Positions 8,274 through 11,880 of a stretch of 11,880 nt of DNA are shown here, one piece after another (within the stretch, counting starts at the first letter, position 1; each line of letters starts with the position of its first letter). The notes beneath the pieces are model-generated. The model did not search any database and had not been told where the DNA came from. It saw nothing but the letters and a program-made list of their open reading frames with translations. The translations under genes were made by a program, and so were the position numbers. Source of the DNA: an uncultured Endomicrobiia bacterium (GTDB lineage: Bacteria > Elusimicrobiota > Endomicrobiia > Endomicrobiales > Endomicrobiaceae); assembly GCA_905236115.1 (NCBI GenBank), contig CAJOOL010000057.1, positions 1-11,880 on the forward strand, given 5' to 3'.

Positions 8274-8299
8274 AAACAAAAAATTTTACGCTCAGTCTC
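8261..8299 (-). promoter_or_regulatory. Candidate antiterminator pairing in the rplJ leader
   Basis: GAGACUGAG (8299-8291), at the 3' base of the L10 leader, can pair with CUCAUUCUC (8269-8261) in the terminator arm and loop, with 8 of 9 positions matched. This is incompatible both with the leader's basal stem (AGUUU 8353-8349 with AGACU 8298-8294) and with the terminator. It therefore gives a simple two-state switch. The pairing is seen in the sequence; its use as a switch is inference. Confidence 0.6.
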
Positions 8300-8353
8300 G
8301 GCAAGGTGATACTTATTATTAAGCCTTTTTTCAGACCCTTGCTGTCTTAAACT
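8291..8353 (-). ncRNA. L10 (rplJ) ribosomal protein leader RNA
   Basis: In bacteria this mRNA structure binds the L10-L12 complex and lets it repress its own operon. The minus strand carries a basal stem AGUUU/AGACU, then an asymmetric internal loop AAGACA/CG with the A and G residues expected of a kink-turn. A GCAAGG/CCUUGC stem follows (8342-8337 with 8306-8301), and inside it a small CUUA/UAAG hairpin in the context GGCUUAAU. The words AGACAGC...GGCUUAAU...CCUUGCCGAGA match my memory of L10 leaders. It lies 205 nt before the rplJ start, directly ahead of a terminator. Confidence 0.8.
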
Positions 8354-8422
8354 TTTTATTAATCAACAAAAATTCAACTTCTAAAAGAACTCTTTATATA
8401 AATCTCTCAAACAACGGCAGAG

Positions 8423-8451
8423 ATTTTAGCAAAAAAATTTTTTTTTGTCAA
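8423..8451 (-). promoter_or_regulatory. Sigma-70 promoter of rplJ-rplL
   Basis: On the minus strand TTGACA (8451-8446), 17 nt and TAAAAT (8428-8423) give a near-perfect housekeeping promoter. The spacer is an A-tract followed by a T-tract, which should be rigid or bent. Transcription would start near 8415 and make a leader of about 330 nt before rplJ, enough to contain the L10 leader and attenuator. Confidence 0.8.
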
Positions 8452-8485
8452 TAGAACATAGTTTTTCAACAAAATTTCCTTAACT

Positions 8486-9733
8486 TCAATCGGCTTTCTT
8501 TCTGGCTACCGTGTAGACGGGAAACAGTTTTATATCTTTTGCAGGCACCTCAATGTCAACAGCCATATTCGGCTGTCCGGGCGAAACCGATGCGACAATT
8601 TTTTTGGTTCCTGAAATTTTTATATCATCAATTTTTATTTTATACGGTTCAAACCTGTCAGGAGAAAGCAGCTCTATCTCGTCGCCTTTAGAAATTTTAT
8701 GTCTTATTTCCAACGTTAAAATACTCCCTTTTACTTCTCTTACATATCCGCAGTTTCTATAACTGCTTCTACTGGAAGTATCCAGATAATCCTGTGCGGT
8801 ATCGTCGGGCATTCCGTTAAAAAAACCTAAAGTGTATCTTCTGTTCTGCAGAGTTTCAATCTCGGCCATATATTTTTCATATTTCCAGTCTTGCGGATTT
8901 TGATAATAATCGTCTATTGCTTTTCTGTAAATTCTTGCTGTCTGAGCAACATAATATTCGCTTTTATTGCGGCCTTCAATTTTTAAAGAATCTATTTTTG
9001 CATCCAAAATTTCATTAAGTTTCGGCATCAAACATAAATCTTTTGAATTGAAAAAATATGTTCCTCTGTCATCTTCTTCTATCGGGAAAAACCGGCCTTG
9101 CCGCTGTTCTTCTTCCAGATACATTTTATATTTCCATCTGCACGAATGAGCACATGCTCCACGGTTGGCACTGCGTGCAGCGGTAAATGCGGATATTAAA
9201 CATCTTCCCGAATAGCTGATACACATTGCTCCGTGGATAAACATTTCTATTTTTATATTCGGGCATTTTTGTTTTATTTCTTTGATTTCTTTAAAACTTG
9301 TTTCTCTGGAAAGGACGCATTGTGCAGCACCTAAATTTTTCCAAAAGTTCACGGTAAGATAAGAAGAAACATTTGCCTGCGTGGAAATATGTATCGGAAG
9401 TTTCGGTATTCTTTCGCGGACGAATTGAAAAACGCCCGGGTCTGAAATAATTATTCCGTCGGGGTTTAAATTTTTTATTGTGCCGGTGAAAGCCGAAAGT
9501 TTTTCTGCATCTTTATTATGAGAAAATAAATTCAACGTAAGATAAATTTTTTTATTTTTATTATGGACAAGTTCTATCCCGGTTTTTAACTCTTCCAAAG
9601 GAAAAGACGACCTCGCTCTTAAAGACAGATCGGGCGTTCCTGAATAGACGGCATCGGCTCCGTAAAGCAGTGCGGTCTTCAGCTTTGTTAACGAACCTGC
9701 CGGAAGAAGTAATTCCGATTTAAAATTTTCCAT
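8486..9733 (-). CDS. U32-family protein, TrhP/YrrO-like tRNA hydroxylation factor
   Basis: This is a 415-residue member of the U32 'peptidase' family. The closest characterised relatives, YegQ/TrhP in E. coli and YrrO in Bacillus, act in 5-hydroxyuridine formation at tRNA position 34 rather than in proteolysis. The N-terminus ELLLPAGSLTKLKTALLYGADAVYSG is typical, followed by the STQANVSSYLTVNFWKNLGA and EMFIHGAMC segments. The Fe-S cysteine pattern is C171-x6-C178-x15-C194-x39-C234, almost the spacing known in UbiU. RSANRGACAHSCRWKY, PIEEDDRGTYFFNSKDLC and DSLKIEGRNKSEYYVA mark the TrhP/YrrO branch. The C-terminus (about 325-415) resembles the usual beta-barrel tail. The frame is open for 97 more codons, but that part is antisense to ccdA and not family-like. 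The exact substrate is inferred from the family. Confidence 0.9.
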   Translation of the reverse strand: MENFKSELLLPAGSLTKLKTALLYGADAVYSGTPDLSLRARSSFPLEELKTGIELVHNKNKKIYLTLNLFSHNKDAEKLSAFTGTIKNLNPDGIIISDPGVFQFVRERIPKLPIHISTQANVSSYLTVNFWKNLGAAQCVLSRETSFKEIKEIKQKCPNIKIEMFIHGAMCISYSGRCLISAFTAARSANRGACAHSCRWKYKMYLEEEQRQGRFFPIEEDDRGTYFFNSKDLCLMPKLNEILDAKIDSLKIEGRNKSEYYVAQTARIYRKAIDDYYQNPQDWKYEKYMAEIETLQNRRYTLGFFNGMPDDTAQDYLDTSSRSSYRNCGYVREVKGSILTLEIRHKISKGDEIELLSPDRFEPYKIKIDDIKISGTKKIVASVSPGQPNMAVDIEVPAKDIKLFPVYTVARKKAD

Positions 9734-9739
9734 ACTTAT

Positions 9740-9748
9740 ATTATAGCA
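9740..9748 (-). promoter_or_regulatory. Extended -10 promoter of the U32 gene (leaderless start predicted)
   Basis: On the minus strand TGCTATAAT is an extended -10 element. The final T is followed by exactly six bases before the ATG, so transcription should begin at or next to the A of the start codon. No convincing -35 is visible at 16-18 nt, as expected for extended -10 promoters. No Shine-Dalgarno precedes the ATG, which agrees with a leaderless message. Confidence 0.6.
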
Positions 9749-9788
9749 AATATCAACAAAGACAGAAAAGTATCCGTGTCGGCTGTTA

Positions 9789-9818
9789 TTGAAAACATTC
9801 TTGCATAAATTATATAAT
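9789..9818 (+). promoter_or_regulatory. Promoter of ccdA
   Basis: TTGAAA (9789-9794), 18 nt and TATAAT (9813-9818) form a good sigma-70 promoter. Transcription would start near 9825, about 18 nt before the chosen ATG and just ahead of its ribosome-binding site. It is back to back with the U32 gene promoter. Confidence 0.65.
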
Positions 9819-9828
9819 TTAGGAAAAA

Positions 9829-9832
9829 AAGG
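9829..9832 (+). promoter_or_regulatory. Ribosome-binding site that sets the ccdA start
   Basis: AAGG lies 10 nt before the ATG at 9843. The reading frame is open further upstream to a TTG at 9789, but that TTG is part of the -35 element, so the upstream start would not be on the transcript. Confidence 0.6.
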
Positions 9833-9842
9833 AAAAAATTTT

Positions 9843-10640
9843 ATGCAGAGTTTAGGAAATTTCCCGATAGCTGCGAGTTTTGCTGCAGGTATTTTAACTT
9901 TTATCAGTCCGTGCGTGCTGCCGCTGATACCTGCATACATTACTTTTATTACGGGTATATCAATAAAACACACCGGTACGCCCGCACCCGCAAAAGAAAC
10001 AATTGATACAAAAGAAAAAAACAATCAACCTTTTATAAAACAACTGACTTATGAAAATAACGGCAGCCATTTTAAAATTTTTTTATCATCTTTAATTTTC
10101 GTTTTAGGATTTACGACTGTATTTGTTCTTTTGGGAATTTCGGCAACTTATATAGGTTCTTTATTTTTGGATAACATAAATATTTTAAAATGGGCAGGCG
10201 GAATAATTGTAATTATTTTCGGTCTGCATTTGACGGGTATTTTTAAAATTCCTTTTCTTTACAAACAATTTTCTTATTTAAATTTAACGGGGAAAAAAAC
10301 AAATTACTTTACCGTTTTTTTTATCGGCTGTGCATTTGCTCTGGGCTGGACGCCGTGCGTGGGGCCGATTTTATCTTCAATATTGATACTTGCTTCCACA
10401 CAGGAAACAGTCAATCAGGGAGCAGTGCTTTTAGTTTTTTATTCGCTTGGCTTGGGAATACCGTTCATTCTAACGGCGTTGTTTATAAATAAATTTTTAT
10501 CGGTTTTCAATTCCGTAAAAAAACATTATAAAACGATAGAAGTTTTTTCCGGGATATTGTTGGCAGGCGTGGGAATACTGATAATTACCGACGGCTTCAA
10601 CAACATAACAATGTTTTTAATGAAAACCGCGGGAAAATAA
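9843..10640 (+). CDS. ccdA: CcdA/DsbD-type membrane thiol-disulfide carrier (cytochrome c biogenesis family)
   Basis: This is a 265-residue integral membrane protein of the CcdA family. CcdA proteins carry reducing power from cytoplasmic thioredoxin across the inner membrane to extracytoplasmic thiol partners, for example in cytochrome c maturation. Six hydrophobic segments lie at about residues 8-38, 78-105, 113-133, 155-184, 191-218 and 232-255. The redox cysteines are C24 in SPCVLPLIP and C172 in WTPCVGPIL; C163 is an extra cysteine. The soluble stretch between helices 1 and 2 (about 40-77) is somewhat longer than in compact CcdA proteins and rich in Lys, Thr and Asn. No thioredoxin-like partner, ResB/ResC or cytochrome gene is nearby, so the pathway it serves is open. 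It ends 7 bp from the convergent glycosyltransferase gene. Confidence 0.88.
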   Translation: MQSLGNFPIAASFAAGILTFISPCVLPLIPAYITFITGISIKHTGTPAPAKETIDTKEKNNQPFIKQLTYENNGSHFKIFLSSLIFVLGFTTVFVLLGISATYIGSLFLDNINILKWAGGIIVIIFGLHLTGIFKIPFLYKQFSYLNLTGKKTNYFTVFFIGCAFALGWTPCVGPILSSILILASTQETVNQGAVLLVFYSLGLGIPFILTALFINKFLSVFNSVKKHYKTIEVFSGILLAGVGILIITDGFNNITMFLMKTAGK

Positions 10641-10647
10641 CGAAACT

Positions 10648-11586
10648 TTAAAAATTAATTCTTTCTTTTTCCACCACTAAAGGTTTCTTATCAATTCTTG
10701 TATAGATAGCGGCGATATATTCGCCCAAAAGCCCGAGACAGAAAAGCTGAACGGAACCTAAAAACGTGATACTTATAATTATAGGCGAAATACCTATTGA
10801 AAACGTATACCAGTTGAGAAGTTTCCATATCAAATATATTATTGAAAGACCGAACGTAATCACCGACATAATAAAACCCATAATTGCCATAATACGCAAA
10901 GGCATTTTGGAATTTTTCACAAGGCCTGTCATACCCATATCGTATAAAGTGTAAAAATTATTTGCGGAAATTCCTCTTTTTCTTACAGGCTGACTGAAGC
11001 GAACATAAGCTCTTTTAAAACCTACTTCACAAATCAGTCCTCTGTAATACGGATATGGGTCATCAATATTTTTCAACACGTCAACAACGCATTTATCTAT
11101 CAGTCCCGAACCTGTGCAGTTCTGTGCAAGTTCCACGCCTTTATCCGAAATTTTTGACAATACTTTATAGTATAAACTTCTCAGCTTAAACATTATAAAA
11201 CTTTCTTCGCTTACGCTTTTTTGCAGAAGAACAACTTGGTTTCCCTGCTCCCATTTTTCTATAAGTTCGCTTATCAGTTCCGGCGGGTCCTGCAAATCCG
11301 AAACCATACTTATTACGGCATCGCCCGAGGCTGCCCTTACGGCATTGAAAGGCGAACGAATATGTCCGAAGTTTCTGGAGTTTATTATGATTTTAAATCG
11401 TTTATCTTTTGACGCTATTTCACGCAGTTTTTTTTCGGTATCATCGGTAGAACCGTTATCAACAAGAATACATTCAAACTCATATTTATCTTTAAATTTT
11501 TCAAATTGTTTCGTCAGTCTTTTGTACAATTCGTCAAGATTTAATGCTTCGTTATAACAGCTGGCCGCTATGCTTATTGTTTTCAT
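10648..11586 (-). CDS. GT2 family membrane glycosyltransferase (GtrB/ArnC/DPM1-like)
   Basis: This 312-residue protein has a GT-A catalytic domain (about 1-225) and two C-terminal membrane helices (about 229-253 and 265-294). Relatives transfer a sugar from a nucleotide donor to a polyprenyl phosphate such as undecaprenyl phosphate at the inner face of the membrane, for later use in surface glycan or lipid modification. Visible motifs are ASCYNE (8-13), VDNGSTDDT (42-50), RNFGH (71-75), the hallmark DLQDPPE (97-103), the membrane-proximal QPVRKRG, and GEYIAAIY near the end. The ATG has GGAT about 7 nt upstream. It converges with ccdA, and I see no terminator hairpin in the 7 bp gap. Donor and acceptor cannot be read from the sequence, and no flippase or polymer genes are visible. 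Confidence 0.9.
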   Translation of the reverse strand: MKTISIAASCYNEALNLDELYKRLTKQFEKFKDKYEFECILVDNGSTDDTEKKLREIASKDKRFKIIINSRNFGHIRSPFNAVRAASGDAVISMVSDLQDPPELISELIEKWEQGNQVVLLQKSVSEESFIMFKLRSLYYKVLSKISDKGVELAQNCTGSGLIDKCVVDVLKNIDDPYPYYRGLICEVGFKRAYVRFSQPVRKRGISANNFYTLYDMGMTGLVKNSKMPLRIMAIMGFIMSVITFGLSIIYLIWKLLNWYTFSIGISPIIISITFLGSVQLFCLGLLGEYIAAIYTRIDKKPLVVEKERINF

Positions 11587-11610
11587 TTTTTATCCGTTGG
11601 TTAAGAAATT

Positions 11611-11774
11611 TAGGAAACACTGATTAATTATGAATGAGCAAAGCCCGAAGCAGATTTTGCCTATAAAGAGGCGGAACTTCGCAGGGATAGTTGGTAACTT
11701 ATCTCGAGAAACTCCAACGAATTTAGAGGCAAAAAGCCTTGCGGTTTCCGTTCAGAATTATTCAGCGTTTCCTA
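11611..11774. mobile_element. 164 bp element with 25 bp terminal inverted repeats (MITE-like)
   Basis: The left end (11611-11635) and the inverted right end (11750-11774) agree at 21 of 25 positions and begin TAGGAAAC(A/G)CTGA. A second perfect inverted repeat lies inside: TTTTGCCT (11655-11662) against AGGCAAAA (11727-11734). Both ends are TA, which would fit a TA target duplication as in IS630/mariner-type elements. There is no room for a transposase. A 60-codon plus-strand frame (11630-11812) crosses the right end and looks incidental. The element sits just upstream of the glycosyltransferase gene. It could instead be a structured repeat that does not transpose. Confidence 0.65.
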
Positions 11775-11820
11775 CCTGCTGTATCCCAAAATTTGCCGTT
11801 TTTTCGCTATAAATGAACAA

Positions 11821-11880
11821 TTATTTAATCAACATACTCGTAAACGACTTAACCACAAACACCAAAGATACTGCAAAAAA
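11821..11880 (-). CDS. Possible C-terminal end of an upstream gene (partial)
   Basis: From the right edge one minus-strand frame reads FFAVSLVFVVKSFTSMLIK and then stops. The hydrophobic character and short basic tail look like the end of a membrane protein. With only 19 codons this could be chance. Family is not recognisable. Confidence 0.35.
   Translation of the reverse strand, partial: FFAVSLVFVVKSFTSMLIK

Noticed and set aside
9789..9842. Earlier TTG start for ccdA
   Set aside because: The TTG is part of the predicted -35 element, has no ribosome-binding site, and the first membrane helix starts shortly after the ATG at 9843.
9734..10024. Upstream extension of the U32 reading frame by 97 codons
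   Set aside because: It lies antisense to the ccdA start, is not family-like, and the family N-terminus begins exactly at the ATG at 9733.
10641..10647. Bidirectional terminator between ccdA and the glycosyltransferase gene
   Set aside because: The gap is only 7 bp and no stem with a T-tract could be drawn across it.
11630..11812. 60-codon plus-strand frame in the right intergenic region
   Set aside because: There is no ribosome-binding site or recognisable domain, and it runs across the boundary of the inverted-repeat element, so it is best explained as a by-product of the repeat.
1..11880. CRISPR array, tRNA, rRNA or integrase-linked attachment site
   Set aside because: No regularly spaced direct repeats, cloverleaf, rRNA segment or integrase was seen.

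Overview
The window comes from a low-GC (roughly 38%) bacterium. RpoB and RpoC are clearly bacterial. The wording of the RpoC N-terminus, the A/T-rich spacers and the many small palindromic repeats are compatible with Elusimicrobiota or a neighbouring lineage, but I cannot confirm this without a database search. Sigma-70-type promoters close to TTGACA-N17-TATAAT are easy to see, so its transcription signals look conventional.

Positions 1-8451 form a minus-strand information-processing block, read from right to left. A strong promoter (8423-8451) opens a leader of about 330 nt. The leader holds an L10 (rplJ) leader RNA, a possible antiterminator pairing and an intrinsic terminator, so rplJ-rplL appears to be autoregulated by transcription attenuation. 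Then come rplJ (L10), an unusually long hairpin-filled spacer, rplL (L7/L12), a 191 bp spacer with a long palindrome and a perfect-consensus promoter, rpoB, and rpoC. RpoC is cut by the left edge after 974 residues. rplK and rplA, which usually sit just upstream of rplJ, are absent.

Positions 8486-10640 hold a divergent pair. On the minus strand is a U32-family protein of the TrhP/YrrO type (probable tRNA U34 hydroxylation factor) with the four-cysteine Fe-S pattern. On the plus strand is a six-helix CcdA-type thiol-disulfide membrane carrier. Their promoters lie in 109 bp, and the U32 promoter predicts a leaderless mRNA. A GtrB/ArnC/DPM1-like membrane glycosyltransferase (minus) converges on ccdA with 7 bp between the stop codons.

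Positions 11587-11880 hold no complete gene. They contain a 164 bp element with 25 bp terminal inverted repeats (MITE-like) and possibly the last 19 codons of another minus-strand gene at the edge.

The strongest non-coding signals are: the L10 attenuation switch; a sequence module duplicated in front of both rplJ and rplL; a cluster of GAA-triloop hairpins, including a copy of the TCATTGCGAGG...GAAGCAATC dispersed repeat; the promoter embedded in a palindrome before rpoB; and the terminal-inverted-repeat element. I found no CRISPR array, tRNA, rRNA or wholly new multi-gene system.
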